Position numbers and translations under genes: made by a program. A model generated the notes under the pieces. That model had not been told where the DNA came from. It made no database searches and worked only from the letters and a program-made list of their open reading frames with translations. From Halorubrum ezzemoulense DSM 17463 (GTDB taxonomy: Archaea > Halobacteriota > Halobacteria > Halobacteriales > Haloferacaceae), in the NCBI RefSeq assembly GCF_002114285.1, contig NZ_NEDJ01000012.1:1-60008 (forward strand): a stretch of DNA of 60,008 nt, read 5' to 3'. How positions within the stretch are numbered: position 1 is the stretch's first letter; each line of letters starts with the position of its first letter. Below are positions 44,755 to 52,236 of this stretch, in pieces.

Positions 44755-45780
44755 ATGAGTGACACCACCTGCGGACCGACGGACGAATCGAGCTCGAACT
44801 GCGGCGGCAGCGATCCCGAGACGGCGATCGACGGTGGCCGCGCAGCGAACGACGCGGCCACCGACGGGGGAGCGGCGACGGAAAACACTAGCGCGTCGTC
44901 GCCGTCGTGCGGCGCGAGCGACTCCAACGGCACCTCCTCGTGTGGTAGTACGAAATCTTCGGCGACGGACGAGAAGGTCGGATCGACCGCTGACGACTTC
45001 TACGCCAACCCGGGACGGCTGTTCGCCGTCGGACTCGGCCCCGGGCAGCCGGAGGGAATGACGCAGCGTGCTAAGGCGGCACTACTGGAGGCGGAACACA
45101 TCGTCGGATACACAACGTATATCGACCTGATTCCGGACGACGTCACCGAGGCCGCCGACGAGCTGTACGACACGCCGATGTGCGGCGAAGTCTCTCGGAC
45201 CGAAGAAGCGGTCGACCGCGCGCTCGCGGGCAACGACGTCGCAATCGTCGGCTCCGGCGATCCGAACGTGTACGCGCTCGGCGGACTCGCCTTAGAAATC
45301 ATCGAGTCGAAGGGTGCGACGGCATCGGCGCTCGACTTCGAAGTCGTCCCCGGCGTCCCGGCCGCGCAGTCGTGTGCCGCTCGCGTCGGCGCGCCGCTCG
45401 TCAACGACTCGGTGTCGATCTCGCTGTCGGACCACCTCACGCCGATGGCGGACATCGAGTCGCGACTCCACGCGGTCGCGGCAGAGGGGTTCACGATCGC
45501 GATATACAACCCGTGGAGCCGGAAGCGACGCGAGAACTTCGAGACGGCCTGCGAGATCCTCTCGGAACACCGGCCGGCCGACACGCCGGTGGGTGTCGTC
45601 CACGGCGCCGGGCGCGACGACGAGGCCGTCGAAATCGTCGAACTCGGCGAACTGAAGTCGCTCGGCGAGACCGACCTCATCGACATGACGACCACGCTGC
45701 TCGTCGGCAACGAGGAGACGTACGTCTGGGACGGCCGGATGATCACCCCGCGCGGCTACGAGAGCAAATATGACTACTGA
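44755..45780 (+). CDS. cbiH: Precorrin-3B / cobalt-factor III C17-methyltransferase, paralogue 2, Cys-rich N-terminus
   Basis: A 341-residue methylase. The first 80 residues are a low-complexity Ser/Gly/Asp tail with four Cys (CGP, NCGG, SCGA, SCGS), not seen in standard CbiH. The core then has LFAVGLGPGQPEGMTQRAKA, HIVGYTTYIDLIPDDVTEAA, VAIVGSGDPNVYALGGLALE, VVPGVPAAQSCAARVGAPLV, NDSVSISLSDHLTPMADIES and AIYNPWSRKRRENFETACEI. The YNPxSxxR block is the classic CbiH/CobJ signature and fits the family better than paralogue 1. The Cys tail might bind Fe-S or metal, notable because Fe-S-containing CbiH60-type enzymes are known; this is inference. It overlaps the next ferredoxin by 11 bases. Confidence 0.9.
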   Translation: MSDTTCGPTDESSSNCGGSDPETAIDGGRAANDAATDGGAATENTSASSPSCGASDSNGTSSCGSTKSSATDEKVGSTADDFYANPGRLFAVGLGPGQPEGMTQRAKAALLEAEHIVGYTTYIDLIPDDVTEAADELYDTPMCGEVSRTEEAVDRALAGNDVAIVGSGDPNVYALGGLALEIIESKGATASALDFEVVPGVPAAQSCAARVGAPLVNDSVSISLSDHLTPMADIESRLHAVAAEGFTIAIYNPWSRKRRENFETACEILSEHRPADTPVGVVHGAGRDDEAVEIVELGELKSLGETDLIDMTTTLLVGNEETYVWDGRMITPRGYESKYDY

Positions 45781-46051
45781 GCACGTCGACACCGGGACGA
45801 CGTACCGCGTTTCCGTCGATCTGAACGCCTGCGACGGCGTCTTCGCCTGCCTCGTCCGCGACGATCGGTTCGTCGAGGCCGACGGGGGGCTCGTAGGCTT
45901 CGATCCCGCGGACGCCGTGACCTCGGTCGAACGTACCTCCGACAAGGCTGCCGCGACGTTCTGTGACGAGCGTATCGACGAGGCACAGGCAGCCGCGACG
46001 GCCTGTCCGCTGGACGCGATCAGCGTCGAGGAACGCGAGGGCGAGATATGA
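45770..46051 (+). CDS. Small [3Fe-4S]/[4Fe-4S] ferredoxin in cbi operon
   Basis: A 93-residue acidic protein. YRVSVDLNACDGVFACLVRD has a C-x5-C and ATACPLDAISVEER has the closing CP motif. The pattern (C-x5-C ... CP) is that of single-cluster [3Fe-4S] ferredoxins; an additional Cys occurs in TFCDER. It sits tightly between cbiH paralogue 2 and the LAGLIDADG-like gene (four-base overlap), so it is surely made with the corrin enzymes. It may serve as electron donor to a methylase or to the missing precorrin-6 reductase step. Confidence 0.85.
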   Translation: MTTEHVDTGTTYRVSVDLNACDGVFACLVRDDRFVEADGGLVGFDPADAVTSVERTSDKAAATFCDERIDEAQAAATACPLDAISVEEREGEI

Positions 46052-46761
46052 GCGCCGTCGAGACGACGCCGGACGACATGCTCGCCCGTCACCCGGAGAC
46101 TGCCTATTTCTGGGGCCACGTCGCCGGCGGCGGACGAGTGACCGATCAGGGGATCGAGATCGAAGTCAGCGATGAGGACGCCGCACGCCGCCTGTCCGCG
46201 ATCTCTGGTGGCGGAACCGTCGATCATCGGATCGCTGAGCGCGACTTCGCACATGACACGGCAGTCACCCGGCAGGCCGACGAATACACGGTACAGATCA
46301 TCGACCCGACGCTGGCCGCGAATGCCGCTGCGGCGCTCGGATTGCCGGTGGGATCGGATCCCGGCGGGTATCGGTTCGACGCCCTCCGCGACCACCGTCG
46401 AGAGCTGCTTCGCGGGTTGTTGGAGGCGTGCGGCGTCGTCTGCTTCCGCGAGTCGAGCGCCTCGGTCGGCATCTCGTTCGTCCACGACGACGCCCGGCTG
46501 TTGGAGCGGATCCGGACATCGCTCGACGTGGCGGGGTTCGACTCCGAAGAACCGCAACCGTCGTCGTCGGGCGGATACTGGTTCGGCGTCGCTGACGGCG
46601 ACACGGCCGCGTTCGCTGAATGGGTCTACGAGGGCGCAGGCGACAGCGGGCTGTTCGCGACAAGCCGTCGTCAAAAGGCGCTCCGAAGCGTCGAGCGGGC
46701 CACAGGCCTCGATGTGGGAAGCCTTATCGAACCGATCGACACGGACGGAGGAGACTCATGA
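46048..46761 (+). CDS. Cobalamin-operon protein with two degenerate LAGLIDADG-like repeats
   Basis: A 237-residue protein of unknown function. Two repeats resemble the LAGLIDADG fold: AYFWGHVAGGGRV (about 19-31) followed by a beta-rich segment, and ELLRGLLEACGVVCF (about 118-132) followed by VGISFVHDDARLLERIRTSL and GGYWFGVADGDTAAFAEWVY. The acidic residue that normally ends each motif is Gly in the first and Cys in the second, so it should not be an active homing endonuclease. LAGLIDADG folds without catalysis are known in DNA-binding proteins such as WhiA. It overlaps the ferredoxin and cbiX2 genes by four bases each, so it belongs to the operon. It could be a regulator or a novel pathway protein; the fold call rests on motif reading alone. 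Confidence 0.6.
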   Translation: MSAVETTPDDMLARHPETAYFWGHVAGGGRVTDQGIEIEVSDEDAARRLSAISGGGTVDHRIAERDFAHDTAVTRQADEYTVQIIDPTLAANAAAALGLPVGSDPGGYRFDALRDHRRELLRGLLEACGVVCFRESSASVGISFVHDDARLLERIRTSLDVAGFDSEEPQPSSSGGYWFGVADGDTAAFAEWVYEGAGDSGLFATSRRQKALRSVERATGLDVGSLIEPIDTDGGDS

Positions 46762-47975
46762 GCCGGACGGCAGACGCCGTCGGAATCGGCGACGAAGAGA
46801 CAGCACTGCTCGTCGGCCACGGCTCTCGTCGGGACAAGTCGAACGAGGCAGTACGCGAACTCGCGGCCGGTCTCGAGGATCGTCTCGGCGTCTCGACCGA
46901 CGCTGCGTTCCTCGAACTCGCGGAACCGTCGATCCCCGACGCCATCGGCACGCTTGCGCACAGTTCGTCGCGCATAACGATGGTGCCGCTGTCGCTGTTT
47001 GCGGCCAGTCACGTCAAAAACGACCTCCCGCTCGCCATGAAGCGAGCGCGAAGCGAACACCCGGGCGTTACCTTCCATGCGGGCGCGCACCTCGGCATTC
47101 ATCCCGCGATACTCGACCTCCTCGACGATCGGTCGCGGGACGTGGAGGCACAGTTGGGGGTCGACCGCGACGACGACGACGTCGCCGTCGTGGTCTGTGC
47201 TCGCGGCTCCTCAGACCCGGACTCAAACGCCGACGTACACAAGCTCGCCAGATTGCTGTACGAGGGTCGCTCGTTTGATCGGGTGGAAGCCGGGTTCATC
47301 GGTGTCACCGAACCGCTCCTCGACGAGGTGCTCCACGACGTCGCAAAGACCCGACCAGATGTAATCGTCGTGCTGCCGTACATGCTCGGCGACGGCGTCC
47401 TGACCGGTCGGATCCGCGAGGGGGCAGCTGAGTTCGACGCAGAGTACCCGTACGTCGACGCCGCGGCCGGCGACCCGCTTGGAACGGACACCCGTCTGCT
47501 AGACGTTCTTTCGGACCGGTGGCAAGAGGCGCGGACCGGCTCGGTCGACATGTCGTGTGACACGTGTAAGTACAAAGTAGAGCTTGATGGGTACGAGGAA
47601 GACGAAGGAGGAGCGCGTGCGATGCTCCGCGCACTAACTCACCAGCAGGCACACGAGGATCGCGACGACGTCGCCGACGAACCGCACGCTCACGACGCGC
47701 CTGAGACCCACCTCGCCGTCTGTACGAACCAGACGTGCGCGGCGGACGGTTCGCCCGCCGTTCTGGAAAAACTCCGTCAGGCCGCGCGAGACGCCGACGC
47801 AGACGTTCACGTCACGCGATCGTCGTGTTTCGATCAGTGCGGCGACGGCCCGATCGTCGCGCAGTATCCCGACGGCGTATGGTACGGGACCTGCGACGAT
47901 GAGGACGCCGATCGAATCGTCTCCGCCGTCGAGCGGGACCGAATCGTTAGCGACCTCGTTCACCAGACAATATGA
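46758..47975 (+). CDS. cbiX: Sirohydrochlorin cobaltochelatase CbiX with C-terminal ferredoxin domain
   Basis: ATG 46758 (MSRTADAVGIGDEETALLVG) overlaps the previous stop by four bases and gives 405 residues. The first chelatase half (about 10-130) has LLVGHGSRRDKSNEAV and MVPLSLFAASHVKNDLPLAM, both with the metal-binding His. The second half (about 135-265) has VVVCARGSSDPDSNADVHKL and VVLPYMLGDGVLTGRIRE. A short CDTCKY segment and a linker lead to a thioredoxin-like [2Fe-2S] domain (about 310-405) with VCTNQTCAADGS and SSCFDQCGDGPIVAQYPDGV. It inserts Co2+ into sirohydrochlorin at the start of the anaerobic branch. CbiX proteins with Fe-S centres are known; the full ferredoxin fusion is a haloarchaeal form. 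Confidence 0.92.
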   Translation: MSRTADAVGIGDEETALLVGHGSRRDKSNEAVRELAAGLEDRLGVSTDAAFLELAEPSIPDAIGTLAHSSSRITMVPLSLFAASHVKNDLPLAMKRARSEHPGVTFHAGAHLGIHPAILDLLDDRSRDVEAQLGVDRDDDDVAVVVCARGSSDPDSNADVHKLARLLYEGRSFDRVEAGFIGVTEPLLDEVLHDVAKTRPDVIVVLPYMLGDGVLTGRIREGAAEFDAEYPYVDAAAGDPLGTDTRLLDVLSDRWQEARTGSVDMSCDTCKYKVELDGYEEDEGGARAMLRALTHQQAHEDRDDVADEPHAHDAPETHLAVCTNQTCAADGSPAVLEKLRQAARDADADVHVTRSSCFDQCGDGPIVAQYPDGVWYGTCDDEDADRIVSAVERDRIVSDLVHQTI

Positions 47976-47999
47976 CCGACAATCAGACTTCGATCCACG

Positions 48000-48377
48000 A
48001 TGAGTTGTGACGAAATCGAAGCCCTGCGGCTCGGGCTTATGAACACCCTCGGAAACTCGGACGACGCGGTTCGACGGCACGCAGAGCAGGAAATCGGTGA
48101 TAAACTCGACGGAGACACACCGATCGCCGCCCTCTCGGCAGCCGAGTCCCTAACGGAACTCCAACGACATCTTGACGCCGCACTCGTCGACTTAGAGGAA
48201 ACAGTCGCAGCCCTCGACGCGGACGACCCGGAATACGCGTACACTCGAGGACGCCTCGTGGCCGTCCGGGACGCCGAGCGATCGTTGGCTCGACTCGCCG
48301 ACTCGGGCGAATCGCTCCTCAACGATCTCGGGGATTCCCATCACACGCTTCACGAGGTTTTCCCCACCGAGGGGTGA
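48000..48377 (+). CDS. DUF3209-family protein, last gene of cbi operon
   Basis: A 125-residue acidic, largely helical protein: MSCDEIEALRLGLMNTLGNS, HAEQEIGDKLDGDTPIAALS, LTELQRHLDAALVDLEETVA and GRLVAVRDAERSLARLADSG. I recognise it as the DUF3209 family found in haloarchaeal cobalamin clusters; no function is known. It begins 24 bp after the cbiX stop. ATG 48000 is used. No catalytic motif is visible. Confidence 0.8.
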   Translation: MSCDEIEALRLGLMNTLGNSDDAVRRHAEQEIGDKLDGDTPIAALSAAESLTELQRHLDAALVDLEETVAALDADDPEYAYTRGRLVAVRDAERSLARLADSGESLLNDLGDSHHTLHEVFPTEG

Positions 48378-48394
48378 ACTCGCGGGAGAAACGG

Positions 48395-48535
48395 ATGGGC
48401 GCTACAGGATTGTGAGCCTCTGAGAGACGGTCACCTCGCTCCGTTCGGCGCTACGTCTCTCGTGGCTCAAATCCTTTGGCCCAGTTTTGATTACTCGTTC
48501 CGCTCGGCGTCAGAAACATGGGCGCTACAGGATTC
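48395..48535. repeat. Pair of 17-bp direct repeats resembling a tRNA 3-prime end
   Basis: ATGGGCGCTACAGGATT occurs at 48395-48411 and again at 48519-48535. Its complement reads AATCCTGTAGCGCCCAT, like the T-arm/acceptor end of a tRNA gene. A related plus-strand string CTCAAATCCTTTGGCCCAG lies between them (48466-48484). No complete tRNA is present. They may be attachment-site scars left by integration, just upstream of the IS6 copy. Confidence 0.4.
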
Positions 48536-48604
48536 TTACCAAACCGCAAGACAGCACGAGGGTTGGACTGCTATCCATTCAATCAACCCCCGGAAATGTC
48601 CGCG

Positions 48605-49292
48605 GTGTTCAGATAAGGATTGAAAAGTGAGGCGGTGCGTCTTCAGAGTGTCTATGCCCGAAAACGACCGCCTCAACGGCTGTTTAGACGAGATCAAGTT
48701 AGATTTTGTGGAGCGAGAGGCAACACCGCGGCTGTTGATGAAGCTCAGTATTCAGCTTCATTCAGCAGGATTATCGTTTTCAAATACTGTTTCGTTTCCT
48801 GGGGTATTCGGTGTTGGACGAGTGCGCTCCACCGTTCACAACTGGGTTCACAAAGCCGATCTACAGCCGGAATCTGGTCGGAGCCCGAATCACATTGCGG
48901 TTGATGAGACTGTGATTCGGCTTGACTATGAACAATATTGGCTGTACGCTGCTGTCGATCCGGAAACGAACGATCTGCTTCATACACAGCTTGAGCCGAC
49001 AACAAATAACGCTCTCGCAGATCGGTTTTTCACTGATCTCTGTGACAAACACGACGTGGATAACGCAACCGTTCTCATAGATGGATCAGCTTCACTCCAG
49101 AAAGCCTGTCGCAAACACGACCTCGATTTCAGATACGAGCGACATGGAAATCGGAACAGCGCCGAACGTGTCTTTCGTGAGGTAAAACGCAGAACTGCCA
49201 GTTCTCAAACTATTTTAGAAACGCCAAAGCAGAAACTGCTGACGAGTGGTTCAGATCATTCGCTTTCGCATGGAACCAGCTTATCTGAACAC
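48605..49292 (+). mobile_element. IS6-family element, copy 2 (688 bp)
   Basis: Perfect 13-bp terminal inverted repeats, GTGTTCAGATAAG (48605-48617) and CTTATCTGAACAC (49280-49292). The transposase inside is nearly intact. No target duplication is visible. The element lies between the cobalamin cluster and the pst operon. Confidence 0.9.
48654..49288 (+). pseudogene. IS6-family transposase, one-base deletion near C-terminus
   Basis: From ATG 48654: MPENDRLNGCLDEIKLDFVE, RSTVHNWVHKADLQPESG, IAVDETVIRLDYEQYWLYAA with the first catalytic Asp, DKHDVDNATVLIDGSASLQK with the second, and GNRNSAERVFREVKRRT with the catalytic Glu. After KRRTAS the frame shifts at about 49202. In the next frame the expected ending FSNYFRNAKAETADEWFRSF, AFAWNQLI is intact to TGA 49286. 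All three DDE residues precede the shift, so the altered protein (stop at 49299) might retain some activity. Confidence 0.9.
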
Positions 49293-49580
49293 TACGCCTG
49301 AAAGAACGCAAATTTTAAATATTCTGGACCATTTGAAGAGACAATCAGATAATTATCAACCCAATACTTATTATTCTGATCCTCCGTTCACCAGACTCTA
49401 TCTGCGAATCAATTTGATCTAGCAATCGAAAGTTCGTATCTTGATGCTCTATGATTTGAGAATCTCCGTTCACTTCCTCAGGATCAATATCTGCCTGAAT
49501 TGTTCTTTAAGTCCGTCTGTCAACTACTTCCGCCCCCTCAAATACGGGTCTAGAGATAGACTCTATTTTTACTACCTTGT
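49293..49580. other. AT-rich intergenic region
   Basis: The IS6 copy and the 3-prime end of pstB are separated by 288 AT-rich bases. No gene, tRNA or clear terminator is recognised. The phoU gene that often follows pstB is absent. Confidence 0.5.
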
Positions 49581-50441
49581 TCACTGCTTGTCATCGCCGG
49601 CAGTCGACCCTTTACTCCCGTCAGGGGCCGGTGGTGTGGCCGTCTGCTCGGCAGGTGTGTCGTCGCGGTCAACCGGTGTTGTACCGCCAATAAACGTCTT
49701 TGTCCGCTCCTCTTGTGGATCTTCGAAGAACGACTGAACGTCGTTGCTCTCGATAACCTCTCCGAGATAGAGGAACACGACCTCGTCGGCGAGTCGGCGT
49801 GCCTGAGCCATACTGTGGGTGACAAGAATAATCGTATACTCGGATTTTAATTTTCTGAGCGTCTTCTCGACGCTTTCGGCCGACACCGGATCGAGCGCGG
49901 AGGTCACCTCGTCACAGAGCAACACGTCCGGCTCGACAGCCAATGACCGGGCGACACAGAGCCGCTGGATTTGTCCGGTTGATAGCTCCGCGCCCGGCGC
50001 GTCAAGCCGATCGGCGACCTCATCCCAGAGGTTGACTTTCCGGAGATAGGTTTCGACCTTCTCGTCGAGATCGGCCTTCGACTCGTAGTCACCGTGGATG
50101 CGCAGCCCGTAGGCAACGTTTTCGTAGATCGACACCGGCAGTGCGGTCGGGGTCTGGGGAACGTAGCCGATTTGTCTGCGTATCTCCGGGGCTGGCACGT
50201 TGGTATTGTACACCGAGTCCCCGGAGAGCAAGACATCACCGTCGATCTCAACGTTCTCTTGAATATCGTGAAGCCGGTTGAGCGATTTCAACAGCGTCGA
50301 TTTCCCACAGCCGGAAGGGCCAATAATTGTTGTGAGCGTGTTGGCCGGGAAGTCGATAGAGACTCCTTTGACGGCTTCGATTTCGCGGTCGCCGGTGTAC
50401 GTTACTGAAAGCTGGTCTGTCGTGAGTGGGATCTCTGTCAT
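49581..50441 (-). CDS. pstB: Phosphate ABC transporter ATPase PstB
   Basis: A 286-residue ATPase with Walker A GPSGCGKST (about 43-51), Q loop IGYVPQTPTALPVSIYENVA, signature LSTGQIQRLCVARSL, Walker B VLLCDEVTSALD and H-loop LVTHSMAQARRLADEVVFLY. The signature has Thr in place of the usual Gly (LSGGQ). A 40-residue acidic tail (about 247-286) extends beyond the normal end. It powers PstC/PstA and overlaps the pstA end by four bases. Its relation to pstSCA makes phosphate the likely substrate; tungstate/molybdate ATPases are similar, and the binding-protein type decides. Confidence 0.9.
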   Translation of the reverse strand: MTEIPLTTDQLSVTYTGDREIEAVKGVSIDFPANTLTTIIGPSGCGKSTLLKSLNRLHDIQENVEIDGDVLLSGDSVYNTNVPAPEIRRQIGYVPQTPTALPVSIYENVAYGLRIHGDYESKADLDEKVETYLRKVNLWDEVADRLDAPGAELSTGQIQRLCVARSLAVEPDVLLCDEVTSALDPVSAESVEKTLRKLKSEYTIILVTHSMAQARRLADEVVFLYLGEVIESNDVQSFFEDPQEERTKTFIGGTTPVDRDDTPAEQTATPPAPDGSKGSTAGDDKQ

Positions 50442-51295
50442 CTGTTTCCTCCGGGTGTATATCGCGCGTAGCGGCCGGCTAACAGCTTCGAGAGGAGGAT
50501 CAAGCCGAGCACAGCAATAGTCAACACGAACGCCGCCGCGTAGGCGTGGGAACGAACCTCAGGATTAAACGACATCGCCTGATCGAAAATGAGCACCGGC
50601 AGCGTCGTCGCCGCCTCGAACAGTCCACCAGGCATCCGGGTGCTTCGGCCGGTGGTAAACAGCACGGTTGCCGCATCGCCAATACCGCGGGCAAACCCCA
50701 TCACCAAGCCGGCGATAACGCCTGGTGCGGCCGCCCGAACGGTCATCCGCATGCTCTCAAACCGGGTCGCACCAAGCCCGTAGGTCGATTCTCGAACCGT
50801 CTCCGGGGCTGCACGCAACGCCTCGTCGGTGTAGCGCGTCATAATCGGGTACTGGAAGATAGCGATAGCGACGATGCCGAAAAATAAACTTGTCTGGGCA
50901 CCTGTAGCGATGATGATCGTCAACACGAAGACGCCGTAGACGATTGGCGGGGTACCCCACAGCACGTTGAGAAACATGTTCACAGCGTCGGAAAACCGTT
51001 TACTGGAGTAGTCGCTCTGGAGATAGACCGCCGTCGACACCGCAGCCACCATTGAGACGATGGTTGCCGGGCCGACAATAAAGAGGCTGCCAAGCACTGC
51101 ATGTAGAAAGCCTCCCGTTCCTTCGAGCATGTATCGCGAGCCGGGTGGCGTGAGTACAATCGATGGATCGGCAAGCAACACGCCCCCACCTCTGACGACG
51201 GTGACCCCGATGACCAACAGTAACACACCGACGACAAGCAGGGCGGCCGCCCGCACCGCGATACCGAACAGTCGCTGTGTGGTATAGCGGTTCAT
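50438..51295 (-). CDS. pstA: Phosphate ABC transporter permease PstA
   Basis: ATG 51295 is chosen because it overlaps the pstC stop in an ATGA; a start four codons earlier is possible. The protein has 285 residues and six membrane segments (for example AALLVVGVLLLVIGVTVVRG, VYGVFVLTIIIATGAQTSLF). The EAA-type loop is TYGLGATRFESMRMTVRAAA followed by PGVIAGLVMGFARGIGDAAT. These match PstA. It pairs with PstC to form the channel. Confidence 0.93.
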   Translation of the reverse strand: MNRYTTQRLFGIAVRAAALLVVGVLLLVIGVTVVRGGGVLLADPSIVLTPPGSRYMLEGTGGFLHAVLGSLFIVGPATIVSMVAAVSTAVYLQSDYSSKRFSDAVNMFLNVLWGTPPIVYGVFVLTIIIATGAQTSLFFGIVAIAIFQYPIMTRYTDEALRAAPETVRESTYGLGATRFESMRMTVRAAAPGVIAGLVMGFARGIGDAATVLFTTGRSTRMPGGLFEAATTLPVLIFDQAMSFNPEVRSHAYAAAFVLTIAVLGLILLSKLLAGRYARYTPGGNR

Positions 51296-52236
51296 TGGTA
51301 CTGCCACCGCCGTTTGAGCCGCCGCTGGACGAGCATCGCCCCGAAGTTAAACAGCCAGACGACGACGACGAGCATCAGCCCGACAAATATCAACGCCGAC
51401 TGTGTGAGCGGGAGCGACATCAGCTCGCCGAAATCATTGACGATCAGCGTTGGCAGCGTCTGGCCGGTCGAGAAGACCGAGGTGGGAATCTGTGTCTGGC
51501 CGCCGATCAGCAACGCTGGTACGATCGTCGCGCCGAACACGCGCCCAAAGCCGAGTAAGATCGCCGAAAAAATCCCAGGCCCAGCCGCCCGAAGCAACAC
51601 CGATCGGATCGTCTCAAACTTGGTTGCGCCGACGCCGAGCGACGTTTCCCGCAGCTCGTCGGGGAGCGATTCGAGCGACTCGACCGACAGCGAGGTCATA
51701 AACGGGGTGACGACGATCGCCATCACAAGACTGACAGTAAAGATGCCGACGCCAGCGGTGCTCTCGTTGAACACCGGGGCGACGTAGCTACCGATAAACG
51801 GCACGACGACGATCAGTGCGACCAGCCCGAAGATCACACTCGGGATCGCCGCCAACACATCGATCAGTGCGGCGACGAGTGTTTTTGTTCGCCCTTCAGC
51901 GTACTCGGCGATATAGATCGCCGCACCGAGCGCAATCGGAACCCCCATTACCATCGAGAGTGCGGTGACGTAGACGGTACCGACGATCGCCGGCAAAAAG
52001 CCGAAATTGTTCCGCGCAGGGTCCCAGTTTGTAGAGGTTAACATCGAACTCAGCGGATACTCCGAGAGGATTGGCAGCGATCGGTAGAACAGTAGTAGTG
52101 TGATCCCCCCAAACAGCGCGATCGCCAGATACCCCGCCAGGGTGAGCCAGTAGCTACTGTAGCGTTCGGCAAGCAGCCGTCGGCCGAGGCGGCTCGACCG
52201 AGCCCGCTTCCGCAGACTGTCGGTGTCGGTGGTCAC
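51292..52236 (-). CDS. pstC: Phosphate ABC transporter permease PstC
   Basis: A 314-residue permease with six membrane helices (LTLAGYLAIALFGGITLLLF, FLPAIVGTVYVTALSMVMGV, ALIDVLAAIPSVIFGLVALI). The family stretch TSLGVGATKFETIRSVLLRA precedes PGIFSAILLGFGRVFGATIV. It overlaps pstS and pstA by about four bases each, giving a fully coupled pstS-C-A-B operon. It transports phosphate delivered by PstS across the cytoplasmic membrane. Confidence 0.93.
   Translation of the reverse strand: MTTDTDSLRKRARSSRLGRRLLAERYSSYWLTLAGYLAIALFGGITLLLFYRSLPILSEYPLSSMLTSTNWDPARNNFGFLPAIVGTVYVTALSMVMGVPIALGAAIYIAEYAEGRTKTLVAALIDVLAAIPSVIFGLVALIVVVPFIGSYVAPVFNESTAGVGIFTVSLVMAIVVTPFMTSLSVESLESLPDELRETSLGVGATKFETIRSVLLRAAGPGIFSAILLGFGRVFGATIVPALLIGGQTQIPTSVFSTGQTLPTLIVNDFGELMSLPLTQSALIFVGLMLVVVVWLFNFGAMLVQRRLKRRWQYQ

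Noticed and set aside
46048-46761. Active homing endonuclease or intein
   Set aside because: It is a stand-alone coupled gene, and both LAGLIDADG acidic residues are replaced.
48378-48604. Complete tRNA gene
   Set aside because: Only a tRNA-end-like string is present; no cloverleaf could be traced.
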